64,000 nt of DNA from Apteryx mantelli (GCF_036417845.1 NC_089994.1:14030001-14094000); one strand, 5' to 3'; shown: positions 17,028-31,140, counted from the stretch's first letter. Program-made: numbers and translations. Notes: a model not told the origin generated them from the letters alone.

Positions 17028-18785
17028 TTCTGTCCCATCCATCACCTACCAGATCAGAGGAGATATTGCTGTCTGGGTTGCTGAGTTCAGCCTCCCACCA
17101 CAGGCATCCAAATCAAACCTTTATGTCCATCTTTACATGAGACGGTTGTTTTGCATAGTGCCAAACTCTTATTCATTTAGTTACTTTCTGTAAGCATTTT
17201 AGAAACTGGGAAACATCCCATTCTTTCTGATTCATAACCAGAATATGAATCAGAATCATTGACTCATTTCATGATTCATGATTTCGTAAACCAAGAATTT
17301 TATCTGTTACTCTTAGCTTCTTTTCACAGCGATCACTACCATATCATGTTCCCTTTCTCTTCTCTCAGATCTTTGTAGGTTCCCCTGTCATGATAAATCT
17401 TATCTTGTGCCTGAGGAGAACTGCAGTCTTCTCTCCACTGTTCATTAGCTTTGTTCCTGCCTTTGCCCTGGGGTAACTCCATGAGCAATATGAGACTTCC
17501 CCTATTCTTTCTTCTGGTGCTAGGAACAGTTAAGCCAAACCTTGCACTGCTCAGGTTCTCACAGTTTTGAAATTCTTATGCTGGGGCATCTGTACACTCG
17601 CACTGTCCCTGTCTGCAATTACCAAGGGCTTTTGGACTTTGCAGTGTTTCCATCAGTTCCTTGTGCTTTCATCTACATTTGAAATTAAAACTTTTTTTCC
17701 AGCCCAAATCCATCAGTCAGGAACTTACATCAAGGATGCACTGGGTGCTTAATGCTTATACATATTCTGAGCTTTAAAGGTAAATGATCAGGGCATGTAC
17801 ATTTGATATCTGGCCAACTTTTGAGATTCTTTCATTCATCATAGGGTCTTATCCTTGGGATGAGAGATGAGAAATAACACAGAACTGCTGTCTTTATAGG
17901 GTGATAAAAATCAGGCTCCCATAGACTTCCAAGAGTTAAGAAATCAATGCCACACAGCTAGAAGTAAGGCCATTGAGCTAATACATTGCTGACATGGGGA
18001 GTTAAACAAACTACCTTGAAATCAGCCCAAAAGCTCAGCTTGATGGCATTTAGTCCCAGCATGCTGACCAGCTATGACATTTCAGACTCCAGAAACGGAG
18101 ACTGTATGAATCCCTCTCTGGATGCCAGGGTACAACTGGAACCCCATCAAATCTAAATTAAACCAGCAAGAAAGATGTGCATCCTCCACCCTTCAAGGAC
18201 TGACTCGGCTTTGATAGGCATCTAATTCCTTCCATTGCTTAGCACACAATTTTTAGAGCACAATCCCTATAAACAGAGCAATGCAAAATTATTAAATGAT
18301 TGTGCAGGTTTAAGCAGCACAGTGGGAGGATGAGGGTTGATGACATAAATTCTATGCGGCCTTCAAGAAACATCCAAGGATTAATAAACACAAAGCCAAG
18401 ATTTATGACAGTGTCAGCAAAGTCTTAGGTCTCAGTCCTGAAATAGAGACACAGGCAAATCTCCCACCGAAGCCCTGGAAGCTTTATGGCTGTAAGGATT
18501 TCAGGCCAGCAGATTATGCAGGATACAATCCCAAAAGGCAGGAGGCCTGTCCTTTGTGATCTGAACAGGTGAACCACTATGTGGTAAAAATGAGTTAAAA
18601 GATAATGATAAATATTCTTTTCATGTATGTTGAGTTAAAATGTAAACCCAGACTGTTTGAAACCTTGTTTATTTAAGGAAACAAGACTTGTGTAATCACA
18701 CTTGCTGCAAGTGTGGTTGTGTGTTTTGTCTGTCCGTCAGGCTGTCCTGTAGAGCAGAGCAATCCCAACTCTGACCAGACAAGAG

Positions 18786-18872
18786 TTCACTTCATTTTAG
18801 ACACCGGAGAATCCACTCATCTCACCAGGGGTCAGTCTTCTGTGGATTCGCCAGTGTCTAATAAAGTGCAAA
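18786..18872. repeat. Imperfect inverted repeat, ~31-nt arms, 25-nt loop
   Basis: The arms lie at 18786-18816 and 18842-18872. The inner 18 bases of each (18799-18816 and 18842-18859) pair with two mismatches, and the outer parts pair with a two-base gap. Read on the minus strand, the right arm encodes F-I-R-H-W-R-I-H. Read on the plus strand, the left arm encodes F-R-H-R-R-I-H. Both resemble the helix-to-linker part of a C2H2 zinc finger (L-I-R-H-x-R-I-H). There are stops nearby and no zinc-finger cysteines in frame, so neither is a functional finger. It may be the remnant of two oppositely inserted copies, or chance resemblance. Confidence 0.55.
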
Positions 18873-19831
18873 TGTCCTAGCGAGTCATAGAGAGTCAGAC
18901 TGTCAGAAGCATGAATTTGATTCCAGTGGAGCTATCTGCATTTTGCCTGCAACCAGTTTATGTGTGAATACCAAGATCTTTTCAGGTAGCATGTAAAGTT
19001 TTGATAGCCATTTGAGAGTCCTTAGAGGGCCTGATTTTCAGAAACTGGTAAGCATATGTTCTCTGAAATCTAAGAATTCTTTAAAATGTCTCAAGTTAGA
19101 AACCAAAAGGCAAGGTTTCCAGAAATGCTGCACCCTTACACATATGCACATATAGAATTAGTGCTCTGGTCTGACCCCTTTACAGTCAGTAAACTTCCAT
19201 GGACTCTGAAGTGTACAAGGTTGTGTTGCTGTGATGCAAAATCAAGCTTCATTGCTGTCTTGCTTTTAATTGCTAGCAGCCTTGAAAATTACCCTGGTCA
19301 TTTTCTAAAAAAGCAACCGATCTGCTTCCTCTGTTTGTACAAAACAGTTATTTCATTTGAGAGACAAAAATCCAGGACTGAAGGCGTGGAGAGTCATGTA
19401 TGGGCCTATTTGCTGGATTAGGTATTTTTTAACATGCATTGTGTATAACAAGAGGAGACTTTGTATTTTAAGCAGTTTAGAAATAATGTAATATATTTTT
19501 TCATTTAAATATACAACAGTAAATGATCTCAGTAGCTGGTAATGCCTTTTGACATGCAATTTATTATGGTGCTGAAGTAGATTTTGCAGAGCCCATGGGA
19601 CACAGCTCCTTTTAGCACCTTTGGGAAAACAAATCTTGTTTTCAATGAGTGTTTTAAACTAGCATTTCTTTTAGCATCTTAGCAAGAAATTCATTTTCTT
19701 GCTCTGCCTTTTTATTTCTTTTCTTTGTATAAATGGCATATGGGTCTTGTGGGGAGGAGGGAATAGACCAGGACAGAACATATTTCCTTCAGTGTTTATT
19801 CTGAGTGTGTGTATATTTGTTTTATATATAA

Positions 19832-21016
<1,185 letters not shown>

Positions 21017-21958
21017 TGAAACACAAAAGACCTTTTTTGTTTGGTTCGTTTGTTTGTTTGTTTTTCACTCACCTTCTGCCTTTAATTTTGGGTAGTGGGG
21101 CAAAATGTTGCATTGATGAGAAGAATCAGCTGGTGGATAATAACTCAGTGGAGCCCCAAGAAGCCACCCAAAAGCAGCTGGGAGAGCAGAGATCCTGGGC
21201 AGCTCTTACAATTCAAATCTTCTCTGTGCTCAGAGATGGAAGTGAGAGATGTGTGAGGTTTTTTGATGCATGGTAACATGAAAAAAAAACTTAGCAAAAT
21301 AATAAGATCTCATTCTCTGAGCTTTCCCAGGAAATCAATAAATATAACAAACTCCAGTGCAGTTTGGATATTACAAAGTTCACACAGCTCTACTGTTCAA
21401 TATTGCAAGCTTTGGTTAAAAGCAAAAAATTGGTCTCAGAATAAATAGATCAACGAAGAAAGCATGTTGTTCAAGCCACATGCAGAGAATATCTATCCAA
21501 GAACATTAATTTAAAGCTGACAAAACCAACAATGTGAGCAGAGCAGCTGCCATAGCTGCAAAGTCATGAGTTTTCCAAAGAATCTTGAGGGGAAGAAGGA
21601 GTAACTGGGCTGTTTACAAACCAGCATGTTTGCCTCCCAAGCACTGAGAATGGATACACATATACAGTTAAAACTGAACCTCTCTTTTTAAGTAGATGCC
21701 AAGATAATAAACTTTGCCAGCCAATTTTCAGTATTTCTTAATTTGTAAAATAGAAGAAGATATAATCTATACTCAGAATACCACTTGTGTAAAGGAAGGT
21801 CCGTTCTGGAACGTTTGAGAGAACCAAGCTATTTTTAAAAGCCCACTTTCTTTGATTGTCCTGTTTCAAATTTGTATTCCCAGCATTTCCTGGAGCACTC
21901 CCCATTTGGTAGCCTGAGGGCACCTCCTAGCCCCAGTCAGCTTTGGAAGCGTGGTGGC

Positions 21959-21986
21959 TTCTTCCTTCCCTTCCCTTCCCTTCCCT
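21959..21986. repeat. (TTCCC)n short tandem repeat
   Basis: About four to five TTCCC units inside the TMEM132D 3' UTR, forming a pyrimidine-only run. Confidence 0.85.
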
Positions 21987-22705
21987 ACCTGGCACACTCG
22001 CTTCTCCGCACTGCGGTCTCGCCAAGCACAGTCACTGTTGGTACCACACTGGTACTTGCTTTACATGCTGTCATTTACCAAAGTTGGCCCCTCTCTCTTG
22101 GGTAAGTGTAACTTGTGCAGAACTCGAACACCAACAGCAACTGCCTCTTTGTTCTTCCCTCTCCTGGGAGACGTTAGGTTGTTTGGTTCCTTTTGCTTAT
22201 GCTTCTTTAGACCCCTGCTCGGCATGTTGAGAGGGCACTCGAAGGTCGCGGAGGAGTGCTGTACGCCCAAAGCTGTTGAAACCTGAATAGCTAAACTGTG
22301 TAGCTAATGGGTTTTTTCTCCCACAGGTGATGGTTAGCTTTTGTTTTCCTCTGCTAAGGATGTACATATGGTAGGATTTCAGTGATTACCTTTTGAATTT
22401 GATGTGCCCTCCAGCCCTAAAACCATGACATCCTTTGTGTGGTCCGAAAGCAGTCTCCAGTGACCATTGGCAAAGTGTCAAGGCACTAACTAAGATCTGG
22501 CTTATATTTTAAATTCTCCTTTATTTTCCAGAGTAAGTCCCTGCCCTCCTTTTGTTATTAAGTCTCTTTCTGTCTTTGAATCTAGGTTGCTGAGTTTAAT
22601 ACACACCCACTCTCCCACAAACACTTACATTGACTCCATCTATATTTAGAATGTATTGTAGATTGTAAGAATGTAATATATGTATTTATAAACATGCCAA
22701 CTGTG

Positions 22706-22711
22706 AATAAA
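22706..22711 (+). promoter_or_regulatory. TMEM132D: Polyadenylation signal AATAAA of TMEM132D
   Basis: Canonical hexamer in the context CTGTGAATAAAATTTGC, with T-rich sequence about 20-30 bases downstream (CATCTTTTTTCC). It is the most downstream strong candidate before the ordinary intergenic sequence. Confidence 0.65.
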
Positions 22712-24749
22712 ATTTGCATTTTAGTGGCTTCATCTTTTTTCCTACTCTGAACGCCTCCCTCCTTTCACTGTCAGAACGTTTACCCTAAAAGAGACTGGCA
22801 GCAATATGGAAACTCGTCCTTTGATGAAATGGTGAATTAAGGCTCTTGGCACAACCCAGTTACAAAGTTTTACATTGTGCGATGTTGGCGGGAGAAGATA
22901 TAACATCAACAACATGTTATGAAGTATATTTGCACCAAGTCACCCTTCCAAGATTTGAAACTATTTGCAAATAAATCCACATGCATATTTCTAGTCTGAA
23001 AGGCTGATATGTGAGTTTCTGATTTTGGTGTGTGATTGGAAAGATCCACATTTGTATCAGTGCCCCTCTGCAGACAATTCTAAAAGAGTAAGTTGGTGTA
23101 AATAGGGCTAAGGCAAACGTGCCTTCGGAGATCAGTACTTGTGCATGTGTTGGATACCTAGGACTTGTGAGTTTAACTCCACAGAACCCAAGATTAAAAA
23201 AAAAAAGTCTTGCTTTCTTTCAGTACATCTCATCAGAGCCTGGATTACTTGGCTGCTGCTCAGGGAGGGGGTCACTGGAGATGTTTCAGACCCTGCAAAC
23301 AAAGAAATACCTTGAGTTTTTTTAAGTGCTCAACCCATGCTCCTCAGATGTTCAGTAGACACTCCCACACTTCGGAGCAGTGTCCTAGGTACTGGAGACC
23401 AGGGTAAAACAAGTTAACTCCCAACTGGTCATTGAGAATGATTTTCTCTACTACAGGACCACATTACTGTAATTAGTATCACTCCTGGAAAGCCTCGAGC
23501 AGACAGAGGTGTCACACCTGCAAATTACCAGAAAATCCCTGGGGTTGAGCTATCTCCCCTGGAGTTGCTTGCTGCAGAACAGACCGTTGACAGCCTCTAA
23601 TTATCAAGGGCTTGGGTCCAGGTTTCCTGGCTGCAGGGAGGGGGGTGTTTGGTTTGTGCTGCTGTGGGGCAAGCAGGCTGCAGTCAGCTCTCTGGGAATG
23701 ACACTGCCTGTCAATCCGTATAGCAGGGGGATGAGGAGCAGCCCATTGGTATCAGCCTGGTTCAAATGTAGTCACATATAGAGTGAGTTACTCTTCCACT
23801 GCATGCAGAGTAGAAAGCATTCATGTGGCCAATGCCTTGAACCAGTTACTGTCAAAATGAAATCCTTGTTCTGTGGAACAGAAATGACACTCAGGAGACA
23901 AGGGTATGTGTCCAGGCTGGGCATCTGGCTTTTGTAACACCGAACAGGGCTTCTTTTTATGATCAATGGAGTTTATCAGTAGGGATTTATTTACATAGGC
24001 TGCATCAGTGCTGAAAACACTTAAAAATCCCCTGCCCATCGTCTCTGTGAGTATTACCGCAAAGGCAGGGCTAGGATAGACTTGCACAATCCGTTTTTAT
24101 CTCTGTAGCATCTAATGCTGCGCAGAACAGACCTGATAAAGGAGACAGTGTGCCTGATGCATCTCTGGTAGCCTTGTGGTGTTGCTAGCATGGGGGCCAG
24201 GGGTTGCTGTTAATTCCTTGTAGTCAAGGCTGATGTGACGCTAATACTATCTTTGTTCACAAGACCTAACATACAGTCCTGCCTCCAATACTTGAACCGT
24301 TTGGGTGCTTTGGAAAACACCAGTGCATCACGTCCACAGGGACTTTCCCTTAGTGATGTGGAGGTAAGTGGCCAAATCTCAGCTAGCGGTTTGTGCAAGG
24401 CAGGTGCGTGCGTGTGTGCAAGGTTGCCTTGCAAGAGCCTCACACCACAGCCAATCTTTCTCCTTTGGAAAGAGCAGGTACAAGCCACTGCCAGGAGCAG
24501 GATGTCAGACTTGCCGTACCAATGAGCCACTGCGGTGAGTCCAGATTCCTGTGATAGCTGCCTCTGGGGATCATGGAAAACTGACAGCAAGTTCATCTGG
24601 TAGCGCAAACCACAGAAACGTTCTCCTAGGAAAAAACAGCCGTCAGCTACAATGGTAAGAATACTGACATTCAGATTTATGCCTTTTTGCTTGCTCAGAG
24701 ATCCCTGCTGTCTCTAACAGCTGTAGCTTGCTATTATCCATAGGGCAAT

Positions 24750-24935
24750 ACTATAAATAACACCTAGTATTTAGAGCGCTCTTTGTCCATAGATCTCAAA
24801 GTGCTCTGAGCAAGGTGGATTCCTTATTGACGTGGAGAAGACCAAGGTTAAGTGATTTGCCCCAGGTAGCGTCGGAAATATGTGGTGGAAGCAGGCAGAG
24901 ACCCCACCTGCCGCGCTGCCTATCACAGTCACTTG
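24750..24935 (+). repeat. MIR-like ancient amniote SINE
   Basis: Ordered matches to a repeat common in turtle, crocodile and bird genomes: 'tagagcgctctttgtccata', 'gatctcaaagtgctctgagc', 'ggttaagtgatttgcccc' and 'aggtagcg'. The phrase 'aggttaagtgacttgccca' is a hallmark of MIR-type SINEs. Diverged, plus orientation, edges approximate. Confidence 0.6.
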
Positions 24936-26831
24936 GCAGGAGCGTGGGCTCTGCTCAGGGAGACGCCAGGGTGGGCTGTGGCAGTCCGTATGCAGGCACC
25001 AGCGTGTCTGTTCATCTGCTGAGGGCAGAGTCGGTCATTAACTTCCTGTGGACGTTTTTGTATGTACCTGTATATCTGTATGTGTGTGTATCCACTTTTC
25101 TCATACACTGTGAATTTGAATGCTGAAAATGTGTTTTCATGCTCAGTGAAATTTTCTTTAGGGAAGAGAAAACCAAAACCAACCATCTTCCCTCCATATC
25201 TTTCTCGTTCTGCACACAGCACTTTATACAACAGGTCTCCAGTCCAGTTGGAATTTCCGTGTGCTTTTGCCCTAAAACTTAGGATTAATCCTGCTGGCCA
25301 AGGGTCACCACTAAGAACCCAGGTGAGGTGCTCAGCCCTTCAACAGCACCGGCCCAGCCTTTTAGGTGAGCGCCCCTGTGCTATGGAGTTGCTCCAGGGG
25401 AAAGCTCCTATTTCAGGGAGTCAGATGAGGATCCCTCCTTGGCGAATGATGAGGGCTAAGTTTTGGTCCCTGTCATAAAAGCAGTGATGGTGTTTGAATG
25501 CTGCACACACGTAGCATTTTGCAACTGTGACTCCAACTGGCAATCTCCTGAGCTGATACCAAGAGCCCAGCTGGTCGCAAGCAGTGTCTTTTGTGAGTGC
25601 TATTAATGACTTACTTTTTTTTTTTTTTTTTGCAGTTGCCTCCTTATTTTCATGCTCGAGTCTCTTGTTTATATGACTAGCTTGACTGATAGACTGATAT
25701 GGGCATTTTTAACAAAGGGAAATGTGTCTGATGCTGTTTGGTTGGGGTTTTTTTATAGACTCTATGCATTAATACAATGAAGAGTAGAAATTTGATTGTC
25801 CTGTAATTCAGGTAAGCTGTTTCTTTTTTGTCTTCCCTCATTCTGCATCCTTCAGCTTCCCTTTCAGCAGTCTTAAATGTATACCGGTTTAGACTAAGCT
25901 GCATTAATACAGCAGTGAACTCGGAGGTCTGAGAGGTGCAGCTAAATAATTGGCTTGGGAACAAGAGGTCTGTGGAGGTAAGTGACTTGAGAGACCAGAA
26001 GAGGTATTAAATCAAGGTGCAGCCTGCACTAAGTAGCTCTAGAAACTACTTTCACACCTCATTTCCATAATGAATGAGATGTAAATGAAATGAGCACACT
26101 AGAGACACTTTAATTCGGCTCTGTATATGTTCAGCTTCTCCAGGACTGCCTGCACTCACTCCCTTGTGGTCTGTGGGGCTGCTTCTTTGCACAAGAGCCT
26201 TAGCAAGAGCTAAAGGACTTGTGTACTACAACTCACCAGTCTGTCACAAGTGTCACCAGCAGACAGTGCCAGTTGGACTCACTTGTGTATTGATCAAGCA
26301 AAGTTTAATAAGCATCACTGAGGAATTAGCTCAGGCAAGTGGGTATCATCTCAAAATATTGTGCTTGGAAAATGCCTCGAGCATTTTCAAAAACTGTCAG
26401 AGATGAATATATTTAGTCCTTTAAAACTCAGGAACTCTGTTACGTATTTCTGTATGTTTATTGTTATAGCACCATATTTCTGTCCATGCACAGCTGTAGA
26501 GCACTGCAACAACACAGGTAGGGATTCATCTTACAGCCTATAATACAACTTCTGTCGTAGAAAATCAGTTAGGTATGACACCTGGTCCCTGCTGTCAGGC
26601 ACACACAAGATCACGTATCTGTTTGAAGCCCAAAGCCTGGTGCCCTGTAGGAGAATCAGGTGCCACCAGCAGACTTCGCTGCTGTGCCTGCCCCCAGCAC
26701 CAGCTGCATCCCGCTGGCAGGGAGGAGCGAGCACTAAAACGAGCCCAGATATCGTTGCAAAGGGCTGAGGAGATGGGCTGTGTGTTCTGCTTCTAGTTCA
26801 TTTCTCACTATTTGAAAACTTGCTGGAGGGA

Positions 26832-26869
26832 GTGCTTATGCACTTAACGCTACGCGTATGCCTAAGCAC
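26832..26869. repeat. Small inverted repeat with 11-nt arms
   Basis: The arms GTGCTTATGCA (26832-26842) and TGCCTAAGCAC (26859-26869) pair at 10 of 11 positions around a 16-nt loop that contains CpG-rich ACGCGTA. It lies at the edge of a candidate conserved block. Confidence 0.4.
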
Positions 26870-26879
26870 CTTGCTGAAT

Positions 26880-27345
26880 GGGTGTTCATCAACCTCAGGC
26901 ATAAATAATGCCTCTTTCCTATTTGGCAAGTATTATTGCACTATTTGGCTTCTTGATGAAAGCTTTAATGGATGAAGTTCAAAAGTGGCAGCAATAAGGG
27001 TCCGTACAGAACAGAGCGCCTTGCGCCTCGTGCACACGATCGGGAGCGTTAGCAGGGCCAAGATTACATGAGCCAAACAAATATGCCTGAAACTTGTTCA
27101 TTTGCTACCTTTTTAATGATTTGATATGAACTCTGTCAACAAATCCTTCATTAGGCAGGCTTTCTGCTTAGGCCTCTGTGAGGAACAGCAAATTAAGCAG
27201 CCAACGTATGTAATATTAATGGTTGGAGAAGCAACACTGCTACTCTGTTTGTGTGTGCTGCCAATGCTCATTAAGAAACTCCTGTCAGAGTTTAAAGATG
27301 GCTGGTGGATTACATACGACAAGCTCCGGCATCTGTCTTCTTAAC
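26880..27345. other. Candidate conserved non-coding element
   Basis: A long unique stretch with balanced composition, no repeats, and many homeodomain or Sox-like words (ATTAAG, TAATATTAATGG, CATTAGG, AACAAAT). An open frame of 72 codons (27126-27344, plus) covers part of it but looks like chance: it has no homologue I recognise and no splice or start context. The texture resembles vertebrate enhancers near brain genes. Confidence 0.35.
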
Positions 27346-27479
27346 ACGGCCCGGGGAGCCTGGAGGGACACGCTCCGGCGCTGAACCACATTTGTTTGCA
27401 CCAGCCACCGTTTACGCATTTCCTCCTCGTCTCAGTGGCTACCGATGAAGCCTCATGTTGCATTTTCTCCTTCTGCAAA

Positions 27480-27800
27480 CACAGCTACTTCTCTAAGTCT
27501 GATTGATTTTGGACCTGCACACTGGCAGTGGTTGGATATTAGCTATTTGGTACCTGAACTTCTGTGGCACCTGACAGAGCTCAGACCAGTAATACCAGCA
27601 TCAGAAAGCTGCGGCTTTGAAGTGTAACAGGGATTTCATTTCTTCATGTTCAGACCTTTGTTCCTATTAATTAAATTAGAGCTTCCTACAGTCAGTTAAA
27701 ATATTAATGACCTAAAAACTAATCAAAAGAGCTTCATTGCTCATGCCGGATAATAGGAGACTGCAAAGACGACTAAGAGCCCCATTATCAACAATTTACT
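27480..27800. other. Candidate conserved non-coding element
   Basis: Another unique stretch rich in TTAATTAAATTAG, AAAATATTAATGACC and CTAATCAAAAG words. The short open frame at 27445-27627 is not convincing. The enhancer call rests on composition only. Confidence 0.3.
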
Positions 27801-28899
27801 GTGCTCAGGAAGCGTAGACTTACTGAGAAAGGGACGGAGGAATCGGCGCAGCAGTAAAGAGCCTGTACTCCCCATCAGCACTGGTTAGGTTAACACGCAT
27901 GTAGGATGCGTCGAGCCACCTTCAACAGAAGCGTGGGGCCAGCAGGAGGTACAGATTGTCCCTGCAGCTTGTCCCCCATCCGTGGGACCAAACACCTTCG
28001 TGCTTGCCTGGTTACACAGAGGCGAGTGCTGGGAGCTGCGCAGAATAACCTCGTCCTTGGTGAGCCAAACTGCGAAGCGCCCCTGAGCAGACCAGCCCGT
28101 CTGCCGCTCTTGCGATGCACCCTGAGACCCTCACGCAGAATTGGCAGGTATCATCACCTCCTCTGCCTCTACAGGGATTCACGGCAGCCCTGGCTTTTAC
28201 TTATTTCCCTGGGTGCTAATAGCGAAGTGTGGACATAACAGCTTGTGCTGGGCTAGACCCCCGGAGGTTCAGTTCCTCTCCTAGCGCTGATAATCCGTGG
28301 GCCTCTGCTTCCACCAGTGCACTTTTTTGATGGTTTATTTAGACTGAAGCCTGCAGGGCCGTGCCTTGCTGGCCTGCGCAGTGGGACCCGGGCTCTGGAG
28401 CACGACAGTCCTGCTGGGACCCGCGGTGCTGGGAAGTGTCTGAGCACATGGTTTGTACTGAAATGCCTCTCCTCGCCTCTGCTCTCGTAGCCCCGGTCCC
28501 CTTCGACTGCAGTAGGGTTAACCTGGACTGTTACTAGAGGGAGCACAAGAGCCAAAGCCTGACTGATTTCTTTGACTTCAAAAGAAAACATCAAGTGTTT
28601 GCTGAAGGTCAAAATTACAATGTTTCCCCAAAATAAGCTGACCTCATTTCTCAGTAGCAGCTGGGGAGGGACTCAGCCAGACTGCATCCTTGGGCCGCTT
28701 GCGCTGTGCAAGGGACCAGCAGGAAAGGGAAAATGATGCTCCCGCCACTGCACTGCCGTCTCCTGCCTGTCTGTTTCCCCAGCAAATCCTTCATCCGACC
28801 GACTGCAGACACCCATTTTCTGTTCTTTTGTCATCAAGCCAAAAACCCAAATCACTGTGCTCCTTTCTGCCATTAATAACCTTTTACAGCTCTCTGTTG

Positions 28900-29150
28900 T
28901 CATTCATCCCTCTCAGGCCTAATCAATAGCTTTGCTCTTAGTGTTTGGCATTCCCTCCTGTTCTGCCAGCCTGGATGCCAAGGTCAAATCAGCCCCTTCG
29001 GCATTTCTACCTTAAATAAATAGCATCAGGCTGCCATGACTTAACTCAGAATATTTGGCACTATTGAAAGATCCCGAACATTGATCAGATTTAACTCTGT
29101 ACCTTGCTCTCTGTGCATGCAGACTTGACTATAGCTTTAAAACATCATTC
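28900..29150. other. Candidate conserved non-coding element
   Basis: A unique stretch with TTTGGCA words, CCTAATCAATAG, and closely spaced AGATTTAACTC and TTGATCAGATT words. No coding frame is supported. Confidence 0.25.
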
Positions 29151-29639
29151 AATAATATATCTTTTGCAAGACCAATTCATACAGCTGAAGAGGCAAGTTG
29201 TTTTTGTTTTGGGTTTGTTTTTTGTTTTGCAGGCTGTGATTGCAAGCTCAGAAAGATTTTTTTCATAATACCACATAGCCCACACACAATCCTGCCAGCC
29301 TCTGAAGAGCAATACTATTTTAATCAGCTCTTCTAATTGTTTTGTCCCCTGGTCTAGTGCAGAGTTGGTGGCCCAGGCCTCTGGAGCACCAGTAATGAAG
29401 GGTTGCAGTTGAAGAGGATGCTCATCAGAAGGCCTAACCCAGATTTAATGACTTGCAGGATGCTGGGGGTGATTGCTGCAGAGCAGCCGTGGAGGAGGCA
29501 GGACAGCCAGACCAGCTGAGCACAGTTACTCAAATCAGAGGTTAAACGAGGGGGAATCCCAAGGTTCATGGAGCAAGACTGAGCTGGGCCAGAGCACAGC
29601 AGGATTTGCTGGCAGTTAAGCTGTGCCTCCTGCTTCCTT

Positions 29640-30300
29640 GCTCCTAGAAAGCCAACATCACACTCGCCTCCTCTGAGTCCCAGCCTGGCACATCATGAGC
29701 CTGGCTCAGCTCCTTGCCCCTGCCACAGCTTTGCCTGCAGCACTGGCCTGGCCTATGCTTGGGGGCAGGTGTGGAGGTGCTGTAGGAGAAGGAGAAAAAA
29801 AAATGCAGCCGAGAGGGGGAGAAAGCAGCAAGAAGGGACTGAGGTAAGCTGGGACAAGGAGGGGTTTGCAGCCTGCCCGCCCTGACTTGTTGCAAAGGGC
29901 AGCAGTAATAACCGCTGTCACTCCTGGGCCGGGCTGCGTGAGCTCCTGTGCTGGTAACGTGGCCTTGCCAGGCTGACGTCCCGCGGGGAGCCTGCCCTGC
30001 CTCTGAAACGGGCTCCGGCCGTGCTGAGGCGTGCAGCAAGCCCGTTTCCCTGCCGCAGCCCAGGAAGGGCCCGTGCTGCTGGTCACCAGCCTCCGGCTGG
30101 GCTGGGCCGGGCCGCGTGGTGGCGGGTTGAGACGTGGGGCTCGCGGCACAGGCTCGTGCCAGCAGAGCAAAGGTCTTTGGTGCAAAGTTGCACCAGTCAT
30201 GAGCTCCCGGTCTGCTACCAGAGAGGGCTGGTGCGTGGGCATGTTTAATGCTGTTGCAAAGCACAAATCTCTGAGGGGAAAACCCCACTCATCAGTGTTA
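29640..30300. other. GC-rich block with overlapping open frames
   Basis: GC-rich with moderate CpG density, highest at about 29920-30170. Two minus-strand frames (29644-30288 and 29706-30329) of over 200 codons overlap in different registers, and plus-strand frames also stay open. Such mutual openness is typical of GC-rich non-coding DNA. No domain is recognisable in any frame. A lncRNA or regulatory role is possible but unsupported. Confidence 0.4.
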
Positions 30301-30639
30301 TCTGCTGCCTTGGCTTTGGGTGGAAGCAAAGGATGGGGGATTACAGTTTTGTGTTATAACACAGCAAGAAGCCTTAAACAAGGCATATTCCTATATTTCT
30401 CTGTGCATGCATATACAGATACACGTATACTTCATGTATATGTAAAGGCTGGCCTCGTTTCTAGCTTCCATTCATTTGCTTATTACAACTTCCCCATCCC
30501 CACTCTAATATTTTCACTTACCGTACTCTGAAGAGCTAGAAATAGCTTGTCAGATTGAGACAGCTCTTGAGAAGTTTAATTTTCGTAATGCTTGTTAGAA
30601 ATCCCCTTTCTGAAGCCGCAGGAATATTAAGGCTCTTAG

Positions 30640-31140
30640 CATGAGCTGTGCAGGGAGGGAATCGGCAAGCGAAGCTGTCAGGGCCGTGCAGTTGGGCTGG
30701 GAGCCGCGGATGGGCGGCAGGGACGGGGCGCGGGGTCATGTCTCCCGAGGCGGCAGGGCGGCCGGGCACGCGTGCCGCCGCGGGGTGAGACCAGCTGCTT
30801 GTTTGCTCTCTGCCAAGCCTACAAGTAACGTAGGTAGTCGGACAAAACGAGAGCTGAGGCACATGGAGCATTTACAAGCGAAGGTAACAGCTGCAATAGG
30901 TTTTGCTGTCGATTCCCCACCTGGGTTTCTCATGTCGCTGCTCCTGTAGCCGTGGCCGGCTGTCGCAGCCGGCAGGAACCTCCGAGCTCGAGTTTGCAGC
31001 AGCTCGGAGGGAACGCCAGCGCCGTTGGCCTCCGCGGAAGGACTCTGCTCCGCTGCTCCCTGCGCGCCTGTGCTGACGTGGGAACGGCTGGGAAGGCTGC
31101 CGGTGCCGGGGCTGTAGGTGCCAGCAGCAAACTGTGCAGG
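30640..31140. other. Strong intergenic CpG island
   Basis: CpG density is very high, with about 18 CpG in the first 135 bases (words such as GGGGCGCGGGG, CACGCGTGCCGCCGCGG), and again at 30950-31110. It is 8 kb past the TMEM132D end and about 19 kb from the GLT1D1 end, so it is not a known promoter of either. Candidate orphan promoter or lncRNA start. Confidence 0.65.

Larger units (their letters stand above)
21017..22730 (+). other. TMEM132D: TMEM132D 3' UTR
   Basis: The region runs from the stop codon to just beyond the last good polyadenylation signal. It contains a (GTTT)n stretch near 21044-21063 and a TTCCC run near 21960. Earlier AATAAA words at 21337, 21440 and 21706 could give shorter transcripts. 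The end point is inferred from the signal and was not observed. Confidence 0.65.

Noticed and set aside
18786..18872. A zinc-finger gene or pseudogene in the TMEM132D intron
   Set aside because: Only the R-H-x-R-I-H part is present, with no paired cysteines and with nearby stops. A short resemblance is not enough for a pseudogene call.
27126..27344. 72-codon frame with a hydrophobic middle that could be a small membrane protein
   Set aside because: No homologue is known to me and the surrounding DNA looks like a non-coding element. I kept the region as a candidate conserved block instead.
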